Origin: Trichomonas vaginalis G3
Lineage: Eukaryota > Parabasalia > Trichomonadida > Trichomonadidae
Reading direction: 5' to 3'
NCBI RefSeq assembly: GCF_026262505.1
Contig: NC_067207.1
Span: 13,546,082-13,610,081 of the forward strand
Length of the DNA stretch: 64,000 nucleotides
Position numbers and translations under genes: made by a program. This document shows positions 1 to 10,400 of the stretch, in pieces (position 1 is the stretch's first letter; each line of letters starts with the position of its first letter). The notes under the pieces are model-generated. The model saw only the letters and a program-made list of their open reading frames with translations. It ran no database searches and was not told the DNA's origin.

Positions 1-1
1 G

Positions 2-166
2 CTTATTGCAAAGTTCGTGAATTTCATTGAAAAACAAACCGAGTCAAAGAACCCTGACCCACCAGTGAAAGAAGTTGAGACAAAAGAGAATGTACAGTTC
101 ATTGAAAATGTCAAGAAACAACTTCCACCACGAATGCCAAGAAGAAGAGTGAGAATAATGAAGTAA
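2..166 (+). CDS. Maverick ORF, 3' end only (fossil)
   Basis: An open frame runs in from the left window edge for 54 codons to a TAA. The tail is lysine- and arginine-rich and ends in a strongly basic stretch, which would suit a DNA-binding or virion core protein. The product is not recognised. It lies 27 bases before the capsid-like ORF on the same strand. Confidence 0.45.
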   Translation, partial: LIAKFVNFIEKQTESKNPDPPVKEVETKENVQFIENVKKQLPPRMPRRRVRIMK

Positions 167-193
167 ATAGATATTTTTATCCGAATCAAAGAC

Positions 194-1597
194 ATGCAGA
201 ACGAACAGTTAAACGAATTTACTCCAGCAGAGCATATTCATCAGATTCGCTCATATTTCGATATCATAGACAATGCAGTTCAAATTGGTGACACTAATAG
301 AAAATATTCTGACGCAAAGATTCCATCACAACCTGGAACTGCTAAAGATAACACATGGGTAACATTCAATCTCTCACCTCCTGGTGAAAATATGTTGGAC
401 CTTTACAATACATTCATTACGTATAAAATGGAAGGTCAATTTATTGTAGATAAAGAAATTGGTTCAGGTTCCAATAAAACAAACCCACCAGGATTTTGGA
501 TTGGTTTCGATGACGCTTTCTATGCAGTTGCTGGATATCAAATCCTTGCAAATGGTCGTATCGTATATTCTCAAGACAACGCAAGAGAAGAAGCATATAT
601 AACTTCAAACTCACAAACTACCGAACAAATAAAGAAAGTAGATGTTTGCTCAAAGACTCGACATGAAGATGTATGGAGTCATTCGGGAACATGCAGAACA
701 GGACAAATTGTTAGTGGTCCAATTACAGCAGGAAAATCATTTGATTTTAAGCTTCGTTTAAGAATTCCTGTTAGAAGATTCCTTCCATTAGAAGCTATAA
801 GATTTATTCCTGCATTTGCTGGTAACATTCAGCTTAAAGTAAAGTTCAGTAGCGACGCCTTGCAATGCACATCTATATCTGTAAATGATATCATTGCTTT
901 CAATCCAACTCTTAAAGTTGCATTTGCTTCAGATTCAAATCCACCGACAAATAAATTTGTTCCATGGAATGAACCATTCACTATGATAACGAAGGCAGTA
1001 GAAGCTAGTGGAACAGTTACTATTACAACTGTAACCCAGCAACTATTTCGAATAAAGATGGATTTTAATGAATGTTTCATTCATCCAAAGTCATTCTCTT
1101 TAGACCCTAACATTTATACAGAACTTGTAGAACATTATACAAACGAGGCTTTATGTTTTCCTGTTAAAGTTATGGATTGGATTCCTATGGACGGTTCATT
1201 CTCAAAGAATACAGATAGTTCAAGTGCAACATTTACAGCAGCTTATACGCCTATTAATGTTAAAAGTATTTGGGCACTATTTAGAAAGAAAGACAACTAT
1301 TATGTTAATTTTGAGGACCCTAAGTTTAAATATCTTCAGCTTTCCATGGGAGCTTATGGAAATATGCCTGCAGAACCTGAAAAATCATATGGACCTGTAT
1401 TTTATGAAATGGTTGCGAACGCCTGCAATACAAACAATGATATGATAGGATTTAATGAAGATGTTATGAGGTCATTGGTGGATGATGGTAGTGTGGAACA
1501 TAAATGGGATAGCTATGACAACACACATTTTTATGTGGTTTTCCAACAGAAGTGGACTTTTGCTTCCAGCAAGGTCAAACATCTACTGCTCCAATAA
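194..1597 (+). CDS. Maverick capsid-like protein (fossil)
   Basis: A 467-residue frame beginning at ATG. It is rich in alternating hydrophobic and polar residues typical of beta-sandwich proteins. There is a pattern near residues 185-215 (KLRLRIPVRRF..LEAIRFIPA) that resembles the strand-loop-strand features of Polinton double-jelly-roll capsid proteins. Position next to the element end and the company of small structural-type ORFs agree with a capsid role. The capsid reading is inference; a structure-based search would decide it. The element copy carries about one break in this area, so the protein may not be complete. Confidence 0.4.
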   Translation: MQNEQLNEFTPAEHIHQIRSYFDIIDNAVQIGDTNRKYSDAKIPSQPGTAKDNTWVTFNLSPPGENMLDLYNTFITYKMEGQFIVDKEIGSGSNKTNPPGFWIGFDDAFYAVAGYQILANGRIVYSQDNAREEAYITSNSQTTEQIKKVDVCSKTRHEDVWSHSGTCRTGQIVSGPITAGKSFDFKLRLRIPVRRFLPLEAIRFIPAFAGNIQLKVKFSSDALQCTSISVNDIIAFNPTLKVAFASDSNPPTNKFVPWNEPFTMITKAVEASGTVTITTVTQQLFRIKMDFNECFIHPKSFSLDPNIYTELVEHYTNEALCFPVKVMDWIPMDGSFSKNTDSSSATFTAAYTPINVKSIWALFRKKDNYYVNFEDPKFKYLQLSMGAYGNMPAEPEKSYGPVFYEMVANACNTNNDMIGFNEDVMRSLVDDGSVEHKWDSYDNTHFYVVFQQKWTFASSKVKHLLLQ

Positions 1598-1797
1598 CAT
1601 ACAAATTGTCTGTTTAAAGGACCTATTGAACTAGCAACTGAAAACGTACCAAAGCCACTTATTGGATTTATGAGGATTGTTGCTTTGCCATACAAGTAAG
1701 ACAGTCAGGCATACCAATAATAAGATTAGATGACTATAACTTAGCAGCTGACGACAGTGAGGAATAAAGGATGAACGTTTATTTTTAAAGCTTATAA

Positions 1798-2268
1798 ATG
1801 AGTTCTTCATCAAGCTCTCGTGAACCTTCACCATCTATGAAACAAACTTTACCAAACGATTATGGAGCACCTATTGAATATTTCTTACGAGCTGCACAAT
1901 GGCAAAGAGCAGTCTCACCAAGGTTAGGTGTTCCACCAGCTCCTGTCAAAAATAGCATTTGGTCAAGTCCTTATATAAGATATGGTCTCCCACTAGGTTT
2001 GCTAGCTACAGCAGGAGCAGTAATGATGTTGAAAAGAAATAAAGCAAATGTTGTAAATAATACTGAAGTAGCTGAAGTTAAACAAACTCCGACACCTTCG
2101 CCAAAACCAACGCCAAAACCAATGCCTTCACAAACAACACCTTCAAAGACTCCTGAACCTATGGAAGTACAAACTCCTGTTCAAAAGTCAACTCCTAAAC
2201 CGACTCCAACATTTAAACCAGAACCTACTCCTCAAATAAATCGTAAAACTCCTGCGTTTCCTTACTGA
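1798..2268 (+). CDS. Maverick proline-rich membrane ORF (fossil)
   Basis: A 156-residue protein. The N-terminal half is Ser/Pro-rich. One transmembrane segment lies near residues 62-78 (GLPLGLLATAGAVMML), and a long tail follows with repeated Pro-Thr-Pro-Lys type motifs. Such small single-pass ORFs are common near the structural genes of Mavericks. The function is unknown; a virion membrane or minor structural role is a guess. It is read in the same direction as its neighbours. Confidence 0.4.
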   Translation: MSSSSSSREPSPSMKQTLPNDYGAPIEYFLRAAQWQRAVSPRLGVPPAPVKNSIWSSPYIRYGLPLGLLATAGAVMMLKRNKANVVNNTEVAEVKQTPTPSPKPTPKPMPSQTTPSKTPEPMEVQTPVQKSTPKPTPTFKPEPTPQINRKTPAFPY

Positions 2269-2316
2269 AAAAATAACGTTATTTTTATTTAATATTAAAT
2301 TTTTTATTTGATTGAA

Positions 2317-2553
2317 ATGACGACTAAAGTCACTGAAGCAATGAAACAAAAGTTTTTGGTAGAATACATTAAATCAGGAACTATTCCAGAAGGTTTTTAC
2401 ATTCATACTATGAAGGATGGTAGAGTTCAGTTTAGAAAGATAAAGCAACCATTAGATAAAGAAGGAATTTTGAGAAAGATTAAACTTCATGAGGACAACA
2501 TTGCTGAACTTAAGAAGAAGTTAGAAGAGTTGGAGAAAGGAAGAGAGTTATAA
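2317..2553 (+). CDS. Maverick small coiled-coil ORF (fossil)
   Basis: A 78-residue ORF from the first ATG after the upstream box. The C-terminal half (HEDNIAELKKKLEELEKG) is a clear heptad coiled coil. The middle carries a GFYIHTMKDGRVQFR-like stretch. The product is not recognised. Upstream, TTTTTATTTGATTG precedes the start, close to the box before the next ORF. Confidence 0.4.
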   Translation: MTTKVTEAMKQKFLVEYIKSGTIPEGFYIHTMKDGRVQFRKIKQPLDKEGILRKIKLHEDNIAELKKKLEELEKGREL

Positions 2554-2718
2554 AGCAATGAATTCAACAGGGTGAAAAACAGGTGAAAAAAGATGTGAGA
2601 TCTCACCACTTCACCTAAATTTATTTTTTGTGCTATGTTTTCATACGTGTGAGGGTGGTGATATCATTTATTTTTAAGTTTATTTTTTATTTTACTGAAA
2701 ATTTTTATTTGGATGTAA

Positions 2719-3003
2719 ATGACAGAACAAAAGCAACTCATTCGAATTCCACAGTATAACAAACATACATTTAAACATTTATTCTTCCTTCCTGAGCATA
2801 ACATGTTCTTTCAAATACATCCGAGACCAGTTGACTTTTCATTGACTGTGTATAAAGATAGAAATAGTTATATCATTAAACCATACGATGACGAAGGTAA
2901 GTTATGTAAATTGTACGTTAAGAAGTTAGAGAAAGTTTATGGCTTCAAGTATGACTACAATAGGGTTAACACTGATGATGAAGATATTGAGGAAAATTTA
3001 TGA
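2719..3003 (+). CDS. Maverick small ORF, unknown (fossil)
   Basis: A 94-residue ORF starting at ATG and ending in a short acidic tail (DDEDIEE). It is aromatic-rich and basic in its first half. The product is not recognised. It is the last ORF before the presumed right end of the element and is preceded by TTTTTATTTGGATG. Confidence 0.35.
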   Translation: MTEQKQLIRIPQYNKHTFKHLFFLPEHNMFFQIHPRPVDFSLTVYKDRNSYIIKPYDDEGKLCKLYVKKLEKVYGFKYDYNRVNTDDEDIEENL

Positions 3004-3009
3004 GAACAT

Positions 3010-3080
3010 TAGTGAAGTCGTTAGTGAGAACGATAGTGAGAACGTTTATTTTTTACATTAGTGAGTTCGTTAGTGAAGTG
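3010..3080 (+). repeat. Degenerate TTAGTGAG repeats near Maverick end
   Basis: Several short direct repeats of the type TTAGTGA(G/A)..CG occur just inside the presumed Maverick terminus. Subterminal short repeats fit an element end. They are too short to classify further. Confidence 0.4.
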
Positions 3081-3162
3081 GTTGGCGGCTTTGTAAAGTG
3101 TCAAATTCACAAGTATTGGATAAGGTGGAACGCAGTGCCGCCGTACCCAAGACTTGTATACT

Positions 3163-3672
3163 AACTTTTATTCTCAATTTGTTTTGAATATATTCAATTT
3201 TTAATGCATAATTTTTAAAAATTCTCTAATATACCTTAGATATAGATACATTTATTATCAATTCAAAAATTTCAATATAGTTTTGGGATGGGTAGCCCAT
3301 CCCATATATTCAAATTTTCAATGATTTTGGGTTGGGATTCCCAGACCAGAATAATTTCTAATTATAATTCGTAAAAATATATGTATATCTCATTATTACA
3401 TCATTTAATATATTTTTAGTTAAATAGTCACTATTTTCACAATTTTTATTATTAATTACTGAACTAAACAGGTTTCAAATAGAAAGAGTATAAAAGATAA
3501 GTGTTTTTCTACATGTGTTTCGATAAGAATTATAATAATTGATGGTTTTTACAGCCAAATTTATTTTATTATTTAAATTTCAATGAAAAAAGATAAGAAT
3601 TTTTTAATAAAAATTTTTTATTAAGAATTTTTTTTGTAAAATTGACACTGGGATGATGATAGGGCTGGGATC
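3163..3672. other. Intergenic, AT-rich
   Basis: About 500 bp between the presumed Maverick end and the ankyrin gene. It holds a short perfect inverted repeat at about 3286-3304 (GGGATGGG ta CCCATCCC). No coding signal is seen on either strand. Confidence 0.5.
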
Positions 3673-6420
3673 TTATCCACCCCGTTCATTTGGGAAAATT
3701 GCAGATCTATAATCAATAAATCTCCAAGAAAAGTCTTGATAACAAGCTACAAATAATGGGAATTCACCAAACTTATTTGTTTGATTCAGATCTGGTTTCG
3801 GATTTGATTCATTATAAAAATGAATAAATGCAGTGTAATATCTGTTCCTGATTGCACAAAGAATATCTGAATCTCCATATTTATCTTTATCTTTCAGTTT
3901 ATCTTGTAAAATTACGATTGGTGGCTCAAATGGAAATGGTGGAATACCAAAGTATTTTAACAAATATGGATATTTGTTTTTGTTGCAAATTAATTTCACA
4001 GTGTACAAATCATTTCCTTTGTCCTTTGCCATTCTTTTTAATAGATCTGGTTTTTTGTTATAAAAATGTTTCAGAAAATGTTCATTTTTGTATTCAGCTG
4101 CAATATAGAATGCTGAATGACCTGAATGGTTTGCATGCAAAATGTCGCATTTTTCATCCAAGAGATCTAGAATTTCATCCGATACGGCAGAATACTTAGC
4201 TGCCAATAGAAAAGCTGTGTTACCTTCAATATCTTCATGTTCAAGATCAGCGCCCAGTTTAATTAATAATTTGACGATTTCTGATTGTCCACTACAAACT
4301 GCATATTGAAAAGGAGACATACCCAAAATATCTTGGGAATTAACATTTGCACCAAATTTTGCCAACATTTCAACAAATTCAACATTTTTCATATCAATTG
4401 CTTTTTGGAAGCAATTGTAATAGTTATAATCTTTGAGAATTTTTCCCAATTCATTTGCAACATCAATATGCTTGGAGAAGAAATGATGATCCATTAAATC
4501 ACAAGAATTATTATTCAGATGAGGTTTGTATTTGATTAAAGCATTAAAATGTTGAATCGATTTTACCAATTTCAATGGAAAATCTCCTTTGCTATTGACA
4601 TGATTGACATCAGCATCTTTCTTGAGTAGTAGATCGATAATATCTGTATTTGTATCAGATCCATATTTAATGGCTAAAATGAGAGGAGTGTCTCCATTTG
4701 GCATCTGATAATTGACATCGGAACCGATTTCTATTAAATATTTAGCAATTTCAACTTTATTATTAATGCATGATTTGCATAATAATGTTAAGTTTTCATT
4801 TGTTTGAATATCAATTATTAATCTTACATTATTGGATTCTTTACAGAGGCATTCAACAAATTTTTTGATCATTTCTATTGGAGACTTAGATTCAAAAATG
4901 TAATGAATTGGAGCATTTCCAAATTTATCTAGAACACCAAATTGTGATTTGTTTTCAAGTAATAATTTAACAATTTCTGGTGTTCCAAATTTAACAGCAA
5001 AATGGAGAGAAATTTCTCCATTTTTATTTTCTTTACTAATTTGGCATCTTTTGTCGATAAGAGCTTTAATAACTTCAGTATTTGAATGTTTGCAAGCAAT
5101 GTGAATTGGAAGATCGCCTTTTGAATTCTCTGAATTCTTATAATTCATCTTCTTTTTAATAAGATAATTCATGATTCCAACATCAGGATTTTTTGCGGCA
5201 TAATGATCAAGTGTTGATTGGTTTACTTCATTGTTAATCTTGATATCTAAACCTTTCTCAATCAAGAAATCAAAGAACTGCTTGTTTCTCCTAGAAACGA
5301 TTTTGAAAACAGGTATTTGTGTTTTTTCTTTATCATCTGTGTATTTTTGCATGAAATTTATTCCTCTCTCAATGAGGAGCTTGAAAATTTCAAAGTCTTC
5401 ACAAATCTCAAGTGGATGACATTTTGATGATTCGCAAGCCTTATTAGGATCATAATTTGTATCAAGAATATCACGAACCTTTAAAATATCCTTGTTTTTT
5501 ATTGCTCTCATAAATTCATCCTCTGTAAAAGTCTCCTTTGTATTGATAGGAGATGATTTGATTGTTGTGTTAAGCATTTCCTTAAACTTGTCATTTTCTT
5601 TTGCGTAATCGATGAACGATTTTCCAAATTTGTTTTGCAATTTTGGATTTGCACCAAGTTCAATTAACTGTTTTGCAATATCGAAATTCAAATTTTTGGC
5701 TGCAATGATTAATGTAAGGTTTCAGCATCGGATATATTTCAAAAATCATATCAACAATCGATTTCTTCCCTCCAATGATAGCGCATTGAACCAAATTAAG
5801 AATTAAATTAAACATATCAGATCCAACACTCATTTTACTTTTTTGTTTTTCACTTAAATGTTCATAAAGTGGATTATTAACAATAGCTTTGAAAATTTTC
5901 TCTTTACCATAGTATGCTGCATAGAAAACAATATGTTCCAGAACTAATGGAGTGATTTTCTTAAGTTTTTCAAATATTTTCTGTTAAAATTATCAATTTC
6001 ATATAAGGAGTAATTTCTTTCTCTGTTGCTTGTTTGCACAACATCATGAATCTGTCAACAAATTTAATAGGTCTCTTGCAATATTTCCTAAATTCTTCTT
6101 CAATTCCTTCCTTTGTGGTCGATTGAAATCGCAAATTAGAATTAATAAATGATGGTAATAGTTTGTTTTTCTGATAGAGCTTGTATGCCAATGTATATAG
6201 TAATTTCTCTTTCTTATTATTTAGTCCAATAGTAATTAGCATGTTGAACATTGATTCCAGATTGAAATGTGATTTTGAACCCTGTAAAAGCAATGCTATT
6301 ATAAAATCTGCATCATACACATCGCCATTTAAAAATTTATCAACTAGAACAATAGCATTTTTAAGCCGTAATGTAATGACAAAGCTCTTTTTTTTTACTA
6401 AATATTGAAATAATTGAGAG
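3673..6420 (-). pseudogene. Ankyrin-repeat protein gene, frameshifted
   Basis: Minus-strand gene for a large ankyrin-repeat protein. A 672-codon frame (3673-5691) holds many ankyrin repeats with GDTPLILAIKYG, GISLHFAVKFG and SPFQYAVCSG-like cores. The 5' part continues upstream in other frames. Around 5715-5722 the reading shifts: the frame containing LTLIIAAKNLNFDIAKQ joins the main ORF, while 5725-5975 reads in a second frame. Around 5985-6000 it shifts again into a third frame (5970-6390) encoding a helical region with no ankyrin core. No in-frame ATG is obvious at the far 5' end. At least two single-base frameshifts are needed to explain the pattern. Ankyrin proteins are a very large family in trichomonads and many copies are decayed. 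The repeats would bind protein partners; the specific role is unknown. Confidence 0.65.
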
Positions 6421-6816
6421 GGTCATTGAATTTATAAGACGGAATTTTTTGGAACTCAGTTTTTATGGAGTCCTGAATAAGAATGAATAGCTCTTCCTAT
6501 TTTCTTGATTGAAGATATTGTTTATATGATATTATTTTGTTTGCTATTTGAAATTAATAGCAAAATATTGATTTTGGTTTAGTTTCATTTGCCGTATAAA
6601 ATTTCACCTCAAAATGAAATTATTATAGGTGCTTGGTTATCACTTCAGATATTAAAATTATAATTTAATAATATTGGAAAGCATTTAAGAAATGTGTCGG
6701 TATCGAATGGGGCCATTATAAAAGCCGCACTTTAAAGAATACTTAACATTTACAAAATTAATTGCGTATTATGAGAGTTGATGATCTACACTTTCGTATT
6801 TTCTATCATTTTAAAC

Positions 6817-7160
6817 AATATTATCAATATTATCATCAAAATGGCGATCACAATTAATCTCAATATCGAAATCTTCCACTTTTGGAACTTGTTTTAGATT
6901 AAGCTCATTCAATGTATTCCAAAGGATCAGTAAGATATGTACATTTGTGATCAATTTTAAAAAGATTCAAGTACTTTTTGAGATTCGAGGCAAAAAGATA
7001 TGGAAATTAAGTATTCAATTTGATATGCAATATATTTTCAGTGTTCACTATGTTAAATATTGCTTTTTATGATTGACCACTCAAATCTAGATAACGTACA
7101 AAATCATCCTTCACAAATTGAATTAACCAGCCACATAACCTATTTGCTCTGCACTGAGGA
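6817..7160 (-). pseudogene. Relic coding sequence, minus strand
   Basis: Coding-like peptides survive on the minus strand in more than one frame. Examples are RLCGWLIQFVKDDFVRYLDL (about 7080-7140), KYLNLFKIDHKCTYLTDPLE (about 6920-6975) and KQVPKVEDFDIEINCDRHFD ending at a TAA near 6817. The frames change between them, so this is a decayed gene or gene fragment. The parent family is not recognised. The sequence lies upstream of the ankyrin pseudogene on the same strand but shows no ankyrin core. Confidence 0.4.
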
Positions 7161-7206
7161 ATGAATTTATTTTTACGAGTCAAATGATTTTTATTGATTT
7201 TTTTCT

Positions 7207-7411
7207 AAAAGTGACAGCTAGAGTAATTTTGAGAATGCGCAAAAAATTAATAAATTAATGATATAATTATGCAAAAAGGTAAATAGAACGCGTATTACTT
7301 TTGAATATTCTCATAAAAATCAAAAAGTGACATATATTTTTATTCAATCAAAAAATGCTGAAATATCAATTGCTATCCATGATTAATTATTCAAAATATA
7401 TCGAAAGTGAC
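7207..7411 (+). promoter_or_regulatory. Three AAAGTGAC copies upstream of the TBC gene
   Basis: AAAAGTGACA occurs at 7207-7216 and 7323-7332, and AAAGTGAC at 7404-7411, all in the same orientation within 210 bp and 110-310 bp before the TBC ORF start. The same decamer forms part of the ends of inverted-repeat elements at 9.9-10.7 kb and 26.3-27.5 kb. The copies may be promoter sites or remnants of such elements; the sequence does not settle which. Confidence 0.35.
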
Positions 7412-7518
7412 GCGTGATTTCATCATCCATATAAAAAGAGAGTTAAGAAAAATGCTTATCATTGTTATCTATACATAAAATAGAAATAATCAAAAATGAA
7501 CTAATTTACTTCCTAGAA

Positions 7519-8634
7519 ATGTTTTCAAAGGTTTACAAAATTTTCTCAGAAATTATGAAAATAGACATATTCAAAACTCTATCGTATTATAAGATCATAT
7601 TCCATACAATGCAAGTCTTACGGTCGAAATTAGATGACCAAAGACTTAATGAAGCAGTATATGGTGCTAACAACAGTATTAAATCTCGATTAGATGCGGA
7701 AAAATTCCTTTTGCAAGATGATACTTTTTGGAAGTTCACTGACAGATTCATTTCCTGGATGGTCTGTCTTAATATACTTCCATCTGATAGTTTCAAATGG
7801 GGAAATCACTTACTTCAACTCATATCAAAGTATGAATCTTATGTCAATTCAGAGTTATTCGAAAATCCTGATGCGCCTCTATTAGCTCTCCCTGGTAAAG
7901 CAGAGGCTCAAATTCATACTGATTTAACTCGAACCGTGAAATTCTTCTCCGATTTAGCTAATTCAAGTCAACTTCCATCGGACAAGCAAAACTACACATT
8001 ATTCAGGGCTTCTAGAATATTAACTATAATGACTTTAACAGAACCATCATTCCAGTATATCCAGGGCTGTGAAAGATATGTTTATATTTGTTATTTGATC
8101 TCACTTTTATTTACCACTCAAAACCAGCTTCCTGATATTTTTGCTGAAGCAACGGCATACTATCTGGCCGTTAAAATGATCGAAATGTCTGGTATTGCAA
8201 AGCTACTTTCAAGTTCAAAATTTTTAGAAGAACATTTCAAACTTCTTGATGCAAAATTTGCGCAAATTAACTCTGAACTCATGGAACATCTTACATTTGC
8301 AAACCAATCTTCAATTAATTTCGCTCTTCGCTGGCAAATTCTATTTTTTGCAGAAGAGCATGATTACTCAGGAATTGTTTCTATCTGGGATCGAATAATA
8401 TCCCACAGACAATCAGTTAATCAATACATTGAAGCTCTTTGCCTAGCGCATTTCAATCAATTGCCAGATCTACAGCTCAAGCAAGTCCAACACTATAGGA
8501 ACTGGAATGTTAAGCAGATTCTTGAAGATGCTGAGAAGTTCATCAATCCTGAAGTTAATTATGGATGGGGTACTGCATTTATGGTTTGTCTTACCGTTGG
8601 AGTGCTCTCATTGATGAGAATTATGAACCATTAA
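7519..8634 (+). CDS. TBC-domain Rab GTPase-activating protein, tail-anchored
   Basis: A 371-residue protein from the ATG at 7519; the frame is open a little further upstream but without another ATG. The TBC signature is visible. IHTDLTR matches the arginine-finger motif IxxDxxR, and YIQG matches the glutamine-finger YxQG about 60 residues later. FALRWQILFF...IVSIWDRI matches the later TBC helices that normally read FxxRWxxLLF and LWD. Both catalytic fingers are present, so GAP activity on a Rab is expected. A hydrophobic segment near the C terminus (AFMVCLTVGVLSLM) leaves only a few residues after it, making a tail anchor. TBC plus tail anchor is the layout of TBC1D20/Gyp8, the ER GAP for Rab1/Ypt1, and the length (about 400 aa) agrees. 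The TBC1D20-type assignment is inference. Confidence 0.7.
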   Translation: MFSKVYKIFSEIMKIDIFKTLSYYKIIFHTMQVLRSKLDDQRLNEAVYGANNSIKSRLDAEKFLLQDDTFWKFTDRFISWMVCLNILPSDSFKWGNHLLQLISKYESYVNSELFENPDAPLLALPGKAEAQIHTDLTRTVKFFSDLANSSQLPSDKQNYTLFRASRILTIMTLTEPSFQYIQGCERYVYICYLISLLFTTQNQLPDIFAEATAYYLAVKMIEMSGIAKLLSSSKFLEEHFKLLDAKFAQINSELMEHLTFANQSSINFALRWQILFFAEEHDYSGIVSIWDRIISHRQSVNQYIEALCLAHFNQLPDLQLKQVQHYRNWNVKQILEDAEKFINPEVNYGWGTAFMVCLTVGVLSLMRIMNH

Positions 8635-8963
8635 GAATATTAGTTATATGTATTCTTATAATTTCTATCTTTTTGTTTAGTATAAATTATTTCTATCTAT
8701 CATAACTTTTTAAAATGTTTATCATATGAAACAAATGCTAACATCCATTATGACTCTATCTCATTCACCGATTCGAGAATAAAAGCCAATTCAAATTTTA
8801 TAGAAATTCAATTAAAAAAAACTAATGCTTTGTCACTTATGTGTTAACAACTGAAGAATAGCAATGCAACATGTCTTATGTCTAAAAGTTAATATAGTTT
8901 TTTCAAAATCGTGTCTACTCCCACCAATAACTCATTTCTCATGCGAAGGGTAGTTTACTGGAA

Positions 8964-9540
8964 ATGAATGGTTCTGGCACTATGAAAGAATTCCAATTAA
9001 ATGAATTCTTTGATGTTGAAAAAAAATTGAATTCTCTTCAATCGATAAATTTCAAATCTGTAAGATTTGATAAGAGTGAAATGTAGTGATTCGAATTAAA
9101 ACCGCTATATATTCCTCCAAAATTCATTCAATAAATTGCAAAGAGCGAAAAAATAAAAGAGAACTTAAAAGGTATAAGGCAAAAGCATGACTCGATAGCA
9201 CTTAAAAGAATTTTGAATAAAATATAATTTCTTTAAAAATCAAAGAAATAAAGTTAAACATATGGATCAACACGAAATTTAGAACATAATTTTATAGGAT
9301 AAGGGTAAGCATTGAAAACAAATTAAAATTAAAATACATTTTTAACAATGCCAATATGGAATTTTTTTAAGGTATAGCTTGTACATTGCAGAAACTGTCA
9401 AAAAGCCAAATGATTATTACCTCGTAATCGTTGATGATAGGGATCAAATTGAAAATGAATTGATCCAAGAAAAATTGCCAAAAAAATTGATGATTTGTTT
9501 CAGCATAATTGAAAAAAATTATATCAATTGACTATATAGA
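8964..9540 (+). pseudogene. Relic coding sequence, plus strand
   Basis: Fragments of coding-like sequence on the plus strand. A 41-codon frame starts at ATG 8964 (MNGSGTMKEFQLNEFF...), and the same frame continues past stops with peptides such as FELKPLYIPPKFIQ and GIRQKHDSIALKRILNKI. A later frame near 9375-9530 reads YSLYIAETVKKPNDYYLVIV followed by DDRDQIENELIQEKL. Several stops and at least one frame change lie between. The family is not recognised. The rest of the 8635-9866 interval is AT-rich with no other signal. Confidence 0.35.
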
Positions 9541-9945
9541 TACTGTATTATTTTCTTTAAAAAAATTGAAAGGACGTTAGAAATCAATTGATGAAAATCA
9601 TTATATATAAATAACTGGTGAGTATAATATTAGCAATCAATTCCTTAATTTAAAAACGTATTGCATGAAATGAATTATGATGAAGATTTCTCGATGTTTT
9701 ACTTTGTAAAGTGGATTATGTTGTAATAATGAGTTTTCATATCATAACTTATTCACAATTCAAATTGTGATCCTTTACAAATTTGAGATTGAGTTATTGC
9801 TTGGCATAGTTTACTAGTTCAATAATCGGTGAAAAAAAAATCTATGGGAGTAAGATAGGCAAACCCAAATTTTAGCTAAAAGTGACAGGGGAAAAAAACG
9901 TTTAGTATTAAAAAAAAAGACCGATGAAAGCTTCGTTCGAAATAT

Positions 9946-10007
9946 AGAGGGAACTGAGAATGCGCAACCATTCTCAGGGAATATTGGATGCTATTCCCGT
10001 TCCCTCT
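9946..10007. repeat. Nested inverted repeat (three-way junction)
   Basis: An outer stem, AGAGGGAAC with GTTCCCTCT, encloses two inner hairpins: GAGAATG with CATTCTC, and GGGAAT with ATTCCC. The whole 62-bp segment can fold into a three-way junction as DNA or RNA. All stems are perfect. Confidence 0.7.
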
Positions 10008-10049
10008 GTATGGAAAATTGAGGTTTTCAAAGGGAGTTAAAATAATATC

Positions 10050-10400
10050 AAATTTATACTAATTTACTTCAAAATACAAAAGTATTTGACAGCTAAAATT
10101 AGTTACTTTAGCAAGCCTATCAATACCCTTTTACGATTATTGCTACTTTTTCGAAATAAAAGTAAAAACAAATTTATACTAATTTACTTCAAAATACAAA
10201 AGTATTTGACAGCTAAAATTAGTTACTTTAGCAAGCCTATCAATACCCTTTTACGATTATTGCTACTTTTTCGAAATAAAAGTAAAAACAAATTTATACT
10301 AATTTACTTCAAAATACAAAAGTATTTGACAGCTAAAATTAGTTACTTTAGCAAGCCTATCAATACCCTTTTACGATTATTGCTACTTTTTCGAAATAAA
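10050..10400. repeat. 120-bp tandem repeat, about 2.9 copies
   Basis: The sequence repeats exactly with a period of 120 bp, visible as identical lines at 10081, 10201 and 10321. The first copy starts near 10050 and the last is cut short at about 10400. The copies are essentially identical, implying recent expansion or homogenisation. An open frame across it (10086-10472) repeats a 40-residue peptide and is almost certainly not a gene. Confidence 0.85.

Larger units (their letters stand above)
1..3162 (+). mobile_element. Maverick/Polinton, right-hand part (fossil)
   Basis: This is the right-hand portion of a Maverick (Polinton), the large self-synthesising DNA element very abundant in Trichomonas vaginalis. 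The left part lies outside the window. Visible parts are the 3' end of an upstream ORF, a capsid-like ORF, a proline-rich membrane ORF and two small ORFs, all on the plus strand with short gaps. The proposed right end is the ATACT around 3158-3162, because Polinton termini usually read AGT...ACT. Short TTAGTGAG-type repeats (about 3010-3080) lie just inside it. The terminal repeat and target duplication cannot be confirmed without the other end. Most ORFs are open with about one break seen, so the copy looks fairly young. The family assignment is inference from gene content and genome type. Confidence 0.6.
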
